This document shows, in pieces, positions 53,490-61,950 of a DNA stretch of 64,000 bases. Where the stretch lies: contig NZ_JACJGB010000007.1 in the NCBI RefSeq assembly GCF_014164775.1, positions 124,001 through 188,000 of the forward strand. Direction: 5' to 3'. The stretch's first letter is position 1; each line of letters starts with the position of its first letter. Under the pieces are notes generated by a model, which did not search any database, was not told where the DNA came from, and worked only from the letters and a program-made list of their open reading frames with translations. Made by a program: the position numbers and the translations under genes. This DNA is from Tessaracoccus sp. MC1679. GTDB taxonomy: Bacteria; Actinomycetota; Actinomycetes; Propionibacteriales; Propionibacteriaceae.

Positions 53490-54371
53490 TCAGTCCTTCG
53501 ACGGCGCGACGGCGTGGCCGCCGAACTGGTTGCGCATCGCCGCGACCATCTTCATGGCCGGCGAGTCGTCCTGCCGCGACACGAACCGCGCGAACAGGCT
53601 GGCCGCGATCGTCGGCACCGGGACCGCCAGGTCGACGGCGGCGTTGACGGTCCAGCGGCCCTCGCCGGAGTCCTCCGCGTAGCCCTCGATGGCCTCGAGG
53701 TGCGGGTCCTCCCCCAGCGCGTAGGTCATGAGGTCCAGCAGCCAGGAGCGGATGACGGTGCCCTCGCGCCAGGACTCGAACACCTGCGGCACGTTGGTCA
53801 CCACGTCCGAGGCCTCGAGCAGCTCCCAGCCCTCCGCGTAGGCCTGCATGAGGCCGTACTCGATGCCGTTGTGCACCATCTTGGCGAAGTGTCCCGCGCC
53901 GCTCTCGCCCGCGTGGACGAACCCGAACTCGCCCTCCGGCTTCAGAGCCTGGAACGCGGGCATGGCGATCTCGATGGCCTCCTTCGGCCCGCCGGCCATG
54001 AGCGCGTACCCGTTCTCGAGGCCCCACACGCCACCCGAGGTGCCGACGTCGACGAAGTGGATGCCCTTGTCAGAGAGGTATGCGGCGTGCTTGGCGTCGT
54101 GGGTCCACTTGGAGTTGCCGCCGTCGATGACCACGTCTCCCGCAGATAGCAGGGGCTTCAACGTCTCGATGAGGGAATCCACGGCGTGGATGGGGACCAT
54201 CAGCCACACCACGCGCGGGCCTGCTCCGAGCTGAGCGACGAGGTCGGCCTCGTCCTTGGCGTCGGAAATGTCCGGGTTGTGGTCCAGACCGACGACCTCC
54301 ACGCCGCCGCGGCGGAGCCGCTCGCGCATGTTGCCGCCCATCTTCCCGAGGCCGATCAGTCCGATGCGCAT
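53490..54371 (-). CDS. gnd: 6-phosphogluconate dehydrogenase, decarboxylating, YqeC-type
   Basis: A 293-residue enzyme of the short (YqeC/GntZ-like) class. NAD(P)-binding motif MRIGLIGLGKMGGNMRERL, substrate/catalytic segment DVGTSGGVWGLENGYALMAGG, catalytic Lys in SGAGHFAKMVHNGIEYG. It oxidatively decarboxylates 6-phosphogluconate to ribulose-5-phosphate. It usually sits between dnaN and recF in actinobacteria, and does so here. Ribulose-5-phosphate is also the substrate of the phosphoribulokinase encoded at 37849-38739. Confidence 0.95.
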   Translation of the reverse strand: MRIGLIGLGKMGGNMRERLRRGGVEVVGLDHNPDISDAKDEADLVAQLGAGPRVVWLMVPIHAVDSLIETLKPLLSAGDVVIDGGNSKWTHDAKHAAYLSDKGIHFVDVGTSGGVWGLENGYALMAGGPKEAIEIAMPAFQALKPEGEFGFVHAGESGAGHFAKMVHNGIEYGLMQAYAEGWELLEASDVVTNVPQVFESWREGTVIRSWLLDLMTYALGEDPHLEAIEGYAEDSGEGRWTVNAAVDLAVPVPTIAASLFARFVSRQDDSPAMKMVAAMRNQFGGHAVAPSKD

Positions 54372-54402
54372 GTGTGGCTCCTTCGATGCCTGGATGGTGG
54401 GG

Positions 54403-55563
54403 TCAGCCGGGCAGGCGCATCAGCATGATGACGTGCCTGTAGTCCGTCAGTGGGTCGCCGTCGATGTTGGGGAGGCCCATGATCAGGCAGGGCTTCCCCG
54501 GGAGCGTGAACGAGAAGTGGGCGAACGGCGCGTCGAGCGCGGTGAGCGCCTCCAGCAGGTAGTGGGGGTTGAAGCCGGCGTCCGTGATGGACTGGGAATC
54601 GCCCACCACCTCCACCTCGGCCTCGATGGCCTCCGAGGCCTGCGCCTGGTCACCGGTGGCGGCCTCGAGCGCGATGTGGTCCTCGTTGATGCGCATCCGC
54701 AGCGGCGTGTTGCGCTCGGCCACCAGCGACACGCGCTTCACGGCCGCCAGCAGGTCTGCCGTGTTGACCCGGACGCTGACGGTGGGATCCACGTTCATCA
54801 GGTGGCGGACCTTGGGGAACGCCTGGCTGAGCAGCCTCGTGGTGGCCTCTCGGGTGCTCCGGGAGCTCTGCCCGACGAAGCCCGCAAGCCCTTCACCCTC
54901 AGCCTCGGTGGTGGACAGCGAGATGGTGACCGTCTCGCCAGAGGTCATGGACTTGGCGGTGTCCGCCAGCACCTTGCCCGGCACGAGCACCGCGCCCTCC
55001 ACCGACGGGGAGGACGGGCGCCAGGTGAGCTCCTTGAGCGCCATCCGGTAACGGTCCGTGGCGAGCAGCGACAGCTCCTCGCCGTTGATCTCCAGCTTCA
55101 CACCGGTGAACACGTTGAGCAGCTCATCGCGGCCGGCGGCGACGAAGACCTGACCGACGGCCTTCTCAAACGTGGCCGCGTCCACCGTGCCGGTCTGGCT
55201 GGGCATGTCCGGGAGCGTGGGGTACTCCTCCACCGGCAGCGTCTGGAGCGTGAATCGGGCCTGGCCGCAGGTGAGCTCGACCTTCGAGTGGTCCGCGACG
55301 AGGTCCACCGGCTTGTTGGGCAGCGAGCGCGCGATCTCCGCGAGCAGGCGACCCGAGACAAGGACGGTGCCCTCGTCGTTGACGGTGGCCGGCAGGGTGA
55401 CCTTGGCCGAGGTCGTCGAGTCGAAGCTGCTGAGCGTCAGCCCGTTGGCGTCGGCCTCCAACAGCATGCCCGCGAGGATCGGTGCGGTGGGGCGCGTGGG
55501 GAGGCTGCGTGCCACCCAGGCCACGGCATCCGCCAGCGCCTCGCGCTCAACTCGAATCTTCAC
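54403..55563 (-). CDS. dnaN: DNA polymerase III beta sliding clamp
   Basis: A 386-residue clamp starting MKIRVEREALADAVAWVARSLPTRPTAPILAGM. It keeps the three beta-clamp domains: GTVLVSGRLLAEIARSLPNKP, ATDRYRMALKELTWRPSS, and the C-terminal HFSFTLPGKPCLIMGLPN with the final VIMLMRL. It tethers polymerase III to DNA. dnaN is normally next to dnaA; here about 6.4 kb of other genes lies between them. Confidence 0.97.
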   Translation of the reverse strand: MKIRVEREALADAVAWVARSLPTRPTAPILAGMLLEADANGLTLSSFDSTTSAKVTLPATVNDEGTVLVSGRLLAEIARSLPNKPVDLVADHSKVELTCGQARFTLQTLPVEEYPTLPDMPSQTGTVDAATFEKAVGQVFVAAGRDELLNVFTGVKLEINGEELSLLATDRYRMALKELTWRPSSPSVEGAVLVPGKVLADTAKSMTSGETVTISLSTTEAEGEGLAGFVGQSSRSTREATTRLLSQAFPKVRHLMNVDPTVSVRVNTADLLAAVKRVSLVAERNTPLRMRINEDHIALEAATGDQAQASEAIEAEVEVVGDSQSITDAGFNPHYLLEALTALDAPFAHFSFTLPGKPCLIMGLPNIDGDPLTDYRHVIMLMRLPG

Positions 55564-55683
55564 AGGGTTCCCCTTCGATCTCGCTACGTGAACAGTCGGT
55601 GAGCGCAGCCACGTGGGTGCGCTCGGGACAGACCATCGCCTGCATCATAGCCGGGCCGCTCAGCGCCCATGCCAGCCGCTGAC

Positions 55684-58248
55684 CTACTCGCTGGCGATGG
55701 ATTCGAGCACGTTGAGCCGCGACGCGCGACGCGCCGGCCCGACCGCCGCCAACACACCGAACAGGGCCGCCACCACGACGAACACCCCCAGCTGGACCCA
55801 GGGGACGACCAGAATGTCGATTCCGTCGTCCCGTAGAAGGTTGACCAGGACGGAGCCGAAGACGCCGCCCAGGAGCACGCCGAGCGTGGCGCCCAGCGTG
55901 GCCACCATCACCGATTCGAGGGTCACCATGAGCCTCAGCTGCGGCCGGGTCATCCCCACCGCGCGCAGCAGCCCCACCTCGCGGGTCCGCTCCATCACCG
56001 ACAGGCCGAGCGTGTTGACGATGCCGAGCACCGAGATCACGACGGCGAGCGCCAGCAGCGCGTAAAGGATGGAGAAGATCTGCTGGAACTGCCCGACCCG
56101 GGCCTCCACGAACTCCGCCACGTCCGCCACCACGACGGTGGGCAGCTCGGAGGTGGCCTCGTCTAGGCCCTCGCGCACCGCCGTCAGGTCCGCGCCCGGC
56201 TCGGTGAACACCACGACCTGCTGCACCAGCGAGCCGTCGCCGAGTTCGGCGAACGTGTCCGGGTCCACGATGATGTCGCCCAGCGGGGGCGGGCCACCGC
56301 CGCCGTTGTGGAGTCCGGTGACGAGAAGCTCGACGGTGCCCCCCGTCGGCGTGGGCAGTTCGAGCAGCTGGCCGAGGCTGAGCCCCTGGTCTTCGGCGAA
56401 GTCCGAGGAAATCACGGCCGGGGCAGTGCCGCCCTCGTCGCTGAGCGAACCCGCCACGATCTCCAGGCTGCTGGCCCGCTCCAGGCCCTCGTCGGTGGCG
56501 CCGGTGAGCTGCACGGGCTCGCCGTCGAGAACAGTGGCGCCGCGATAGAACTCGAAGACCGCCTCGACGCCGTCGATCTCCCGTGCCTCCTCCGCGACAG
56601 TCGCGTCGAACGGCTGATAGGCCACGGGGCTGATGGTGAAGTCACCGCGCTGATCAGAGGTGAGCCGCTCCCGGATGGAGGTGGTGGTGCTGGCGGCCAG
56701 GATGGCCACCGTGGCCACCAGCGCCAGGCCGATCATGAGCGTGGCGGCGGTGGCCGCGGTGCGACGGGGCTGCCGGACCGCGTTGAGCCGGGCCAGCTTG
56801 CCCACCTCGCCGAAGAGCGCACGGTAGGCCAGACCGAACAGCCAGATCAGTGGCTTGCCCACCAGGACGGCGGCCAGCACCATGCCCACCAGGAGCAGGA
56901 CCGCGCCGACGCCGGCCCAGATCAGGGGCTGCGGGACGTCCAGCCAGAGTGCGCACGCGATGGCCGCGATGCCGATCTCGATCATCCCGACGCCGATCAG
57001 CGGCAGCCCGCCGAGCCTCTCCGGCCCGGACTGCTGCGCCATCGCCATGGCCTCGACGGGGCGGGTCCGGGACGCCTTCCGCGCAGGCAGCGTGGCCGCC
57101 ACGAGCGTGATGACGATGCCGATGGTGTAGGACGCGGCCACCGCCTGCCACGTGAAGGTGGGCACGGCGGTGCCGAGGTCGATGCCGAAGAGGCGGAACG
57201 CGGCGAGGATTCCCCAGGCCAGCCCGTAGCCCACCAGCAGGCCGACGGTGGCGCCGATCACGCCGATGACCGCGGCCTCCGTGAGTACCGAGAGGCGGAC
57301 CTGCGCGCGGGTGGCGCCGATGGCGCGGAGCAGGGCCAGCTCCCGGGAGCGTTGGGCAACGAGGATCGAGAACGTGTTGAGGATCAGCAGGGTCGCCACC
57401 AGGAGCGCGATCCCGGCGAAAACCAGGAGGAACGTGTTGATGAATCCGAGGCCCACGTCGAGCTGATCCTGGATGGTTTCAGCCAGCGAATCTCCGGTCT
57501 CGGCGACGAAGCCTTCGGGGAGGATCTCCTGGACGGCCTCGGCCACCGCGTCGGGGTCGGCCTCCGGTGCGGTCTGCACCCAGGCCGCGTAGAACCCCTC
57601 TTTGCCGCCCTGCACCAGGCGCTGGGCCTCGTCGAGGGTGAAGAACAGGTAGCTGGCGCCGGCCGTGGCCCCCGCGCCGTAGGTGCCGAGACCAACGATG
57701 GTGTAGCTCTGGATCCCGTCGACGGGCGTGGACACGCTGAGGGTGTCTCCGACGACGAAGCCGCCGCGCGTGGCGGTGGCCGGGTCCACCATCACCTCGT
57801 CCGACGCCTCGGGCACGCGGCCCTCGACGAGGCGTGCCCCCACCTGGCCGCCCGCTGCGGGGAGGTCCACCCAGTTCATCGCGATGCCCGGGGCACCGGG
57901 GAACATGATCAGGCGGTTGTCCTGGTCCAGGGGGAAGATCTGGCTGCTGGAGACGATTCCGGCGGCCGCCTGGACGCCGTCCACCTCGCCGATGGCCGTC
58001 ACCTCGTCGCTGGTGAGCAGGATCTGCTGGGCGCCCGCCGTGGGATCGAAACCCTGGATGCCGCTGGACTCAGGTGAGACGTTGACGTCCGCCAATGCGC
58101 CCTTGACGAGCTGATCGAAGCTGGAGGACAGCAGATTCGTGAACAGCAACGAGCCGGCCACGAAGGCCACACCCAACACGATCGACAGCGCGCTGAGCAG
58201 GAGCCTGACTTTGCGCGCCCACAGCGACTTCCAGGTGGCGTGCAGCAT
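55684..58248 (-). CDS. ABC transporter permease, FtsX/MacB-like
   Basis: An 854-residue permease with two FtsX units. The N-terminal span LLLSALSIVLGVAFVAGSLLF leads to a long extracytoplasmic domain, then three spans from GLGFINTFLLVFAGIALLVATLLILN, with the FtsX signature SRELALLRAIGATRAQVR. The second unit repeats this at the C-terminus, with MERTREVGLLRAVGMTRPQLR. Such large permeases work with a MacB/LolD-type ATPase in export or lipoprotein/cell-envelope transfer. The ATPase gene ends one base upstream, so they are one operon. The substrate is unknown. Confidence 0.92.
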   Translation of the reverse strand: MLHATWKSLWARKVRLLLSALSIVLGVAFVAGSLLFTNLLSSSFDQLVKGALADVNVSPESSGIQGFDPTAGAQQILLTSDEVTAIGEVDGVQAAAGIVSSSQIFPLDQDNRLIMFPGAPGIAMNWVDLPAAGGQVGARLVEGRVPEASDEVMVDPATATRGGFVVGDTLSVSTPVDGIQSYTIVGLGTYGAGATAGASYLFFTLDEAQRLVQGGKEGFYAAWVQTAPEADPDAVAEAVQEILPEGFVAETGDSLAETIQDQLDVGLGFINTFLLVFAGIALLVATLLILNTFSILVAQRSRELALLRAIGATRAQVRLSVLTEAAVIGVIGATVGLLVGYGLAWGILAAFRLFGIDLGTAVPTFTWQAVAASYTIGIVITLVAATLPARKASRTRPVEAMAMAQQSGPERLGGLPLIGVGMIEIGIAAIACALWLDVPQPLIWAGVGAVLLLVGMVLAAVLVGKPLIWLFGLAYRALFGEVGKLARLNAVRQPRRTAATAATLMIGLALVATVAILAASTTTSIRERLTSDQRGDFTISPVAYQPFDATVAEEAREIDGVEAVFEFYRGATVLDGEPVQLTGATDEGLERASSLEIVAGSLSDEGGTAPAVISSDFAEDQGLSLGQLLELPTPTGGTVELLVTGLHNGGGGPPPLGDIIVDPDTFAELGDGSLVQQVVVFTEPGADLTAVREGLDEATSELPTVVVADVAEFVEARVGQFQQIFSILYALLALAVVISVLGIVNTLGLSVMERTREVGLLRAVGMTRPQLRLMVTLESVMVATLGATLGVLLGGVFGSVLVNLLRDDGIDILVVPWVQLGVFVVVAALFGVLAAVGPARRASRLNVLESIASE

Positions 58249-59151
58249 CTACTGGTCCAGGAGTGCGCGGCGCGCCATGGAACGTTCGACGGTGGACTCG
58301 CCACCGTCGTCGACGGGGCCGCTCGTGGGGGCCGCGCCGCCGTCGCGGTAGACGGCCGTGCCCTCCGCACCCTCCCCGGCGGGCTCGTCCTCCACGGTCT
58401 CCGGCGCCCGGTGCGTGGGGGTGTGGCGGGGGTAGATGTGCGACATCGCTCCCAGCAGGTCCTCCTGGGTGGCGCCTCGCATCTCATGCACGATGTGACC
58501 GTCCGAGAGGAAGACCGCCCGATCCGCGTAGCTGGCGGCATGCGCATCGTGGGTGACCATGACCACTGTCTGGCCGAACTCGTCGACGCTGCGGCGCAGG
58601 AATCCGAGCACCTCCGCGGCCGAGGTGGAGTCCAGGTTGCCGGTGGGCTCGTCTCCGAAGACGATGTGCGGGCGATTCATCAAGGCCCTGGCGCAGGCGA
58701 CGCGCTGCTGCTGACCGCCGGAGAGCTCGGACGGCTTGTGCGTGAGGCGGTCCCCCAGCGCCAGCACGTCGACGATGCGCTCGAACCATTCCTCGTCGAC
58801 CTTCTTGCCTGCGATCCGCAGCGGGAGGACGATGTTCTCCCGGGCCGTGAGGGTTGGCACCAGGTTGAAGGCCTGGAAGATGAAGCCGATGCGGTCCCGG
58901 CGGAGCTCGGTCAGCGGGGTGTCCGCGAGCGTGGAGACGGCCGTCTCGCCGAGGTACACCTCTCCCGACGTGGGGGTGTCCAGCGCGGCCATGAGGTGCA
59001 TGAGGGTGGACTTCCCGGAGCCGGAGGGGCCCATGATGGCGGTGAACTCGCCGTCTGCGATCTCGAAGTCCACATCGTCCAGGGCGGTCACCACCGCCGA
59101 TCCGGATCCGTAGATCTTGGTGAGGCCCCTGGCCCGCGCTGCGATGCTCAC
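58249..59151 (-). CDS. ABC transporter ATPase, MacB/LolD-like
   Basis: A 300-residue ATPase. Walker A IMGPSGSGKSTLMHLMAAL, signature ELSGGQQQRVACARAL, Walker B HIVFGDEPTGNLDSTSA, H-loop VVMVTHDAHAASYADRA. The C-terminal 60 residues are an acidic, Gly/Ala-rich extension beyond the usual domain. The GTG at 59151 is the start giving the normal family N-terminus. It is followed directly by the FtsX-like permease. The origin-like DNA lies just upstream of its start. Confidence 0.93.
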   Translation of the reverse strand: MSIAARARGLTKIYGSGSAVVTALDDVDFEIADGEFTAIMGPSGSGKSTLMHLMAALDTPTSGEVYLGETAVSTLADTPLTELRRDRIGFIFQAFNLVPTLTARENIVLPLRIAGKKVDEEWFERIVDVLALGDRLTHKPSELSGGQQQRVACARALMNRPHIVFGDEPTGNLDSTSAAEVLGFLRRSVDEFGQTVVMVTHDAHAASYADRAVFLSDGHIVHEMRGATQEDLLGAMSHIYPRHTPTHRAPETVEDEPAGEGAEGTAVYRDGGAAPTSGPVDDGGESTVERSMARRALLDQ

Positions 59152-59212
59152 GCCCACAAAGGTAGCAGCGGCCTCCAGCGCTGCCAGGGGCGAAATTGCG
59201 CCCTGAGCGGGG

Positions 59213-59404
59213 TTCCCCACAGCTGTGACTTTGAGTGGCTTTGAGTAATTACATCCTCGTTGTACTCATAGCCCCTGTGGAGGCGGTGGATAACTGTTGT
59301 CGCGGCTTGTCAGCGCAGCATTGCGGCTGTTGAGCGACTGTGGATGAATCGAAACTACACGTGAAGGATTTGTGGGGAGCGGCCGGGCTGGAAAGTTATC
59401 CACA
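59213..59404. other. Probable oriC segment with DnaA boxes
   Basis: Within the 290-bp gap between the ABC ATPase start and the small Cys-rich gene are a perfect DnaA box TTATCCACA (59396-59404), near-perfect boxes on the opposite strand at 59285-59293 (GGTGGATAA) and 59339-59347 (TGTGGATGA), and weaker ones such as TTCCCCACA (59213-59221). AT-richer DNA with GAGTAATTACATCC (near 59245) lies between them. Together with dnaA and dnaN nearby, this is the best candidate for the replication origin, or one half of a bipartite origin. Confidence 0.65.
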
Positions 59405-59442
59405 GCCAGGACCCGGCCGCTCTCACACGGTTGTCCGCAGGG

Positions 59443-59616
59443 TCAGCGGCCCATGAGACGGCCGAAGATGCCGCCGCCCGACGAGGGGGTCTGGGTGTTC
59501 TGGTGACCGCCGCACCACTGGCCGGCCGGCACGGAACGCTTGACGGCCTCCACGTGGTTGCCGCATCCGGCCCAGGTGGTCTTGCCGCACTGACGGCACT
59601 TGACGGGACTGCACAT
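59443..59616 (-). CDS. Small Cys-rich (zinc-ribbon-like) protein
   Basis: A 57-residue protein starting MCSPVKCRQCGKTTWAGCGN, with four early Cys plus His/Cys residues in CGNHVEAVKRS and QWCGGHQNTQ, and a Gly/Ser-rich tail ending IFGRLMGR. The Cys spacing (C-x2-C then C-x7-C) suggests a zinc or iron site. A strong AAAGGAG site lies seven bases before the ATG. It is divergent from the persulfide reductase gene; the operator at 59666 lies between them and could control both. Similar small proteins are common in actinobacteria; the role is unknown. Confidence 0.75.
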   Translation of the reverse strand: MCSPVKCRQCGKTTWAGCGNHVEAVKRSVPAGQWCGGHQNTQTPSSGGGIFGRLMGR

Positions 59617-59665
59617 GTTGATCTCCTTTTGGATTGCTGTCTCGGGTCACCCCGGTTCGCCAACC

Positions 59666-59681
59666 ATACCCCCAGGGGTAT
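59666..59681. promoter_or_regulatory. Predicted CstR operator before the persulfide reductase gene
   Basis: ATACCC-CCAG-GGGTAT, a perfect 6-4-6 palindrome. It overlaps a TATAGGAT-type -10 sequence and ends 13 bp before the ATG, so a bound repressor would block the polymerase. The -10 to ATG distance suggests a very short or absent leader. Confidence 0.85.
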
Positions 59682-59694
59682 AGGATTTCCAAAC

Positions 59695-61329
59695 ATGAGA
59701 GTTGTAGTCATTGGTGGAGTTGCTGGTGGGATGAGTGCGGCGGCGCGTCTGCGTCGCCTCGATGAGTCCGCGGAGATCATCGTGGTGGAGCGGAGCGGCT
59801 ATGTGTCCTTCGCCAACTGCGGCCTTCCCTATCACGTGGGCGGAGTGATCGAGGACCGTTCGGCGCTGCTGCTGCAGACCCCGGAGTCCCTGTACAACAG
59901 GTTCCGGCTGGACGTGCGCGTGGGCACCGAGGCGGTGCAGATCAACCGTCAGGCCAAGGAGGTCGTGGTGCGCGACGTGGCCACGGGCCGCGAGGAGACC
60001 CTCACCTACGACAAGCTGGTCCTCTCCCCCGGCGCCAGGCCCCTCATGCCCCCCATCCCCGGCATCGGCCGCGCGCTGCCCTTGCGCAACGTGGAGGACA
60101 CGGACCGGATGATCGCGGCCGTCGACGGGGCGCGTACGGCGGTCGTCGTGGGCGGCGGCTTCGTCGGGCTCGAGGTGGCCGAGAACCTGCTGCACCGCGG
60201 GATGCAGGTCGCCGTCGTCGAGGCGCTCCCCCAGGTGATGGCCCCGCTGGATCCCGAGATGGTCGTCCCTGTGCACGCGGTGATGCGCGACGCCGGCATC
60301 GATCTCAGACTCGGCTCCGGCGTCATCGCCATCGGTGAGAAGGACGTGACGCTGGCCGATGGGTCGGTGCTGCCGGCCGATGTGGTGGTCGCGGCCATCG
60401 GGGTGCGCCCGGACACCGAGCTGGCCAAGGCCGCGGGCCTGCGGATCGGTCCCCGTGGCGGCCTGCTGGTCGACGATCGCCAGCTCACCAACGACCCCTC
60501 CATCTATGCCGTGGGCGACGCCGTCGAGAAGGTGGACGCGCTCAGCGACGAATCGGTGCTGGTGCCCCTGGCCAACACGGCCAACCTGCAGGGCCGGCGG
60601 GTCGGGGACGACATCGCGGGTCGCGGGCGGGCCGCCCGTCCCGTGCGCGGCACGGCCATCGTCGGACTCCTCGGCCTCCAGGTGGCTGCCACCGGGTGGA
60701 ACGAGAAGCGGCTCCGGGACGCGGGGCGCCACTACCTGGCCATCCACACCCACCCCGCTTCGCACGCCACCTACTACCCCGGCGCCACGACGATGGCTCT
60801 GAAGCTACTCGTGGACCCCGAAACCGGCCAGATTCTGGGCGCCCAGGGTGTCGGCAAGGAGGGCGTGGACAAGCGGATGGACGTGATCGCCACCGCGATG
60901 GCAGGCGGTCTCCGGGCCGACGACCTGGCGGAACTCGAGCTTGCCTATGCGCCGCAGTTCGGCTCCGGCAAGGACGCCATCAACATGCTCGGCTTCATCG
61001 CCGAGAACCGGCTCAGCGGCTGGGAGGACAGCATCCAGTGGCACGAGGTGGCGGAGGCGCAGAACGCCGGCGCCGTCGTCGTCGATGTGCGGACCCCCGG
61101 GGAGTTCGCGGCCGGCGCCATCCCTGGCGCGATCAACATCCCCGTCGACGAGCTGCGGGACCGGCTGGACGAGATCCCCGACGGCGACGCCCCACTGGTC
61201 CTCCACTGTGGGGTCGGCATCCGCAGCCACGCGGCGCTGGCGGCGCTGAGGTCCTCCGGCCGGACGCTGCTCAACCTCGACGGCGGCTACACGACGTGGA
61301 AGGCGGGCTCGGGGATCACGCTTCACTGA
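59695..61329 (+). CDS. CoA-disulfide/persulfide reductase with C-terminal rhodanese domain
   Basis: A 544-residue fusion. The flavoprotein part has MRVVVIGGVAGGMSAAARLRRL (FAD), the redox Cys42 in FANCGLPYHVGG as in CoA-disulfide reductases, AVVVGGGFVGLEVAENLL (NAD(P)H) and SIYAVGDAVEKVD. The C-terminal rhodanese domain has VVDVRTPGEFAAGAIPGAINIPV and the active loop HCGVGIRSH with Cys505. Relatives (CoADR-RHD, Npsr) reduce persulfides or polysulfides. The CstR-type operator before it and the regulator downstream support a role in persulfide detoxification. It is convergent with the regulator gene, with strong hairpins between. Confidence 0.92.
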   Translation: MRVVVIGGVAGGMSAAARLRRLDESAEIIVVERSGYVSFANCGLPYHVGGVIEDRSALLLQTPESLYNRFRLDVRVGTEAVQINRQAKEVVVRDVATGREETLTYDKLVLSPGARPLMPPIPGIGRALPLRNVEDTDRMIAAVDGARTAVVVGGGFVGLEVAENLLHRGMQVAVVEALPQVMAPLDPEMVVPVHAVMRDAGIDLRLGSGVIAIGEKDVTLADGSVLPADVVVAAIGVRPDTELAKAAGLRIGPRGGLLVDDRQLTNDPSIYAVGDAVEKVDALSDESVLVPLANTANLQGRRVGDDIAGRGRAARPVRGTAIVGLLGLQVAATGWNEKRLRDAGRHYLAIHTHPASHATYYPGATTMALKLLVDPETGQILGAQGVGKEGVDKRMDVIATAMAGGLRADDLAELELAYAPQFGSGKDAINMLGFIAENRLSGWEDSIQWHEVAEAQNAGAVVVDVRTPGEFAAGAIPGAINIPVDELRDRLDEIPDGDAPLVLHCGVGIRSHAALAALRSSGRTLLNLDGGYTTWKAGSGITLH

Positions 61330-61350
61330 CCCCCACCCCCCGCTCTCCCC

Positions 61351-61428
61351 GTGCACGACACGCCGCCTGAGTGCCTCCCCTAGCCCCGATGGGGCAACGG
61401 TGGGCGTCTCGGGCGGCGTGTCGTGCAC
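61351..61428. repeat. Perfect 17-bp inverted repeat
   Basis: GTGCACGACACGCCGCC (61351-61367) and its exact complement (61412-61428) enclose 44 nt that contain an inner GCCCC-GAT-GGGGC hairpin. It starts about 20 bp after the reductase stop. It may be part of a bidirectional termination zone. Confidence 0.8.
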
Positions 61429-61434
61429 AAGGAA

Positions 61435-61482
61435 ACGACGAAGGGGCCCTCGCCACCGCGGTGGTGAGGGCCCCTTCGTCGT
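61435..61482. terminator. Bidirectional terminator hairpin
   Basis: A 17-bp perfect stem (61435-61451 with 61466-61482), including CGAAGGGGCCCTC on the left arm, capped by the palindrome CCACCGCGGTGG. It lies between the convergent reductase and regulator genes, so it could stop transcription from both sides. No long T-run follows. Confidence 0.75.
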
Positions 61483-61510
61483 GCTCGGGGCTGTCCTCAG
61501 GCGCTCGGCC

Positions 61511-61792
61511 TCAGGCGAGGCTCAGGAACAGCTTCTCCATCTTGGCCTGGTCCAGCGGGTCCGGATCCGGCTGCTCCATGCACTGGCGCAGGCCGATCGA
61601 GATGGTGGAGAAGCCGGCTCGGTCCACGGCCTTGGAGACGGCGGCGAGCTGCGTGACGATCTCGTCGCAGTTGCGGCCGTCCTCGATCATCTTGATGATC
61701 CCGCCCAGCTGCCCTTGGGCACGCTTGAGCCGCTTGACCACCGACACCATCTGCTCTGGGTCCAGCTGCATGGGATCAACCTCTTCAATCAT
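61511..61792 (-). CDS. cstR: CsoR-superfamily regulator, CstR-like (persulfide sensor)
   Basis: A 93-residue DUF156 protein: VVKRLKRAQGQLGGIIKMIEDGRNC and AAVSKAVDRAGF, with Cys42 and Cys71 at the conserved positions. The His four residues before the second Cys, needed for Cu(I) in true CsoR, is Gly here, and the protein has the CstR-type Cys pair that reacts with sulfane sulfur. I therefore call it CstR-like rather than a copper sensor. Its own operator (61804-61819) overlaps the promoter. A TATACT -10 six bases before the ATG at 61792 suggests a leaderless message; ATG at 61771 is an alternative start. Confidence 0.85.
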   Translation of the reverse strand: MIEEVDPMQLDPEQMVSVVKRLKRAQGQLGGIIKMIEDGRNCDEIVTQLAAVSKAVDRAGFSTISIGLRQCMEQPDPDPLDQAKMEKLFLSLA

Positions 61793-61803
61793 GGTCCGAG
61801 TAT

Positions 61804-61819
61804 ATACCCCCATGGGTAT
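61804..61819. promoter_or_regulatory. Predicted CstR operator (autoregulatory)
   Basis: ATACCC-CCAT-GGGTAT, a perfect 6-4-6 palindrome immediately upstream of the regulator gene. It overlaps the predicted TATACT -10, so the regulator should repress itself until sulfane sulfur modifies it. Confidence 0.85.
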
Positions 61820-61950
61820 AGGAAGTGATAGCACTCGAACAGCACGGGTTACCCCGCCGAGGTTCCATTGTCACGCGGCGAGCTGATCCACACAACCAGT
61901 GGCACGCTGACGCGGCCCCGACGACGGGGTGAGGGCGGCGGGCGAGGCGT

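Noticed and set aside
61511..61792. Copper-sensing CsoR assignment
   Set aside because: The Cu-ligand His before the second Cys is Gly; neighbours are persulfide genes, not copper exporters.
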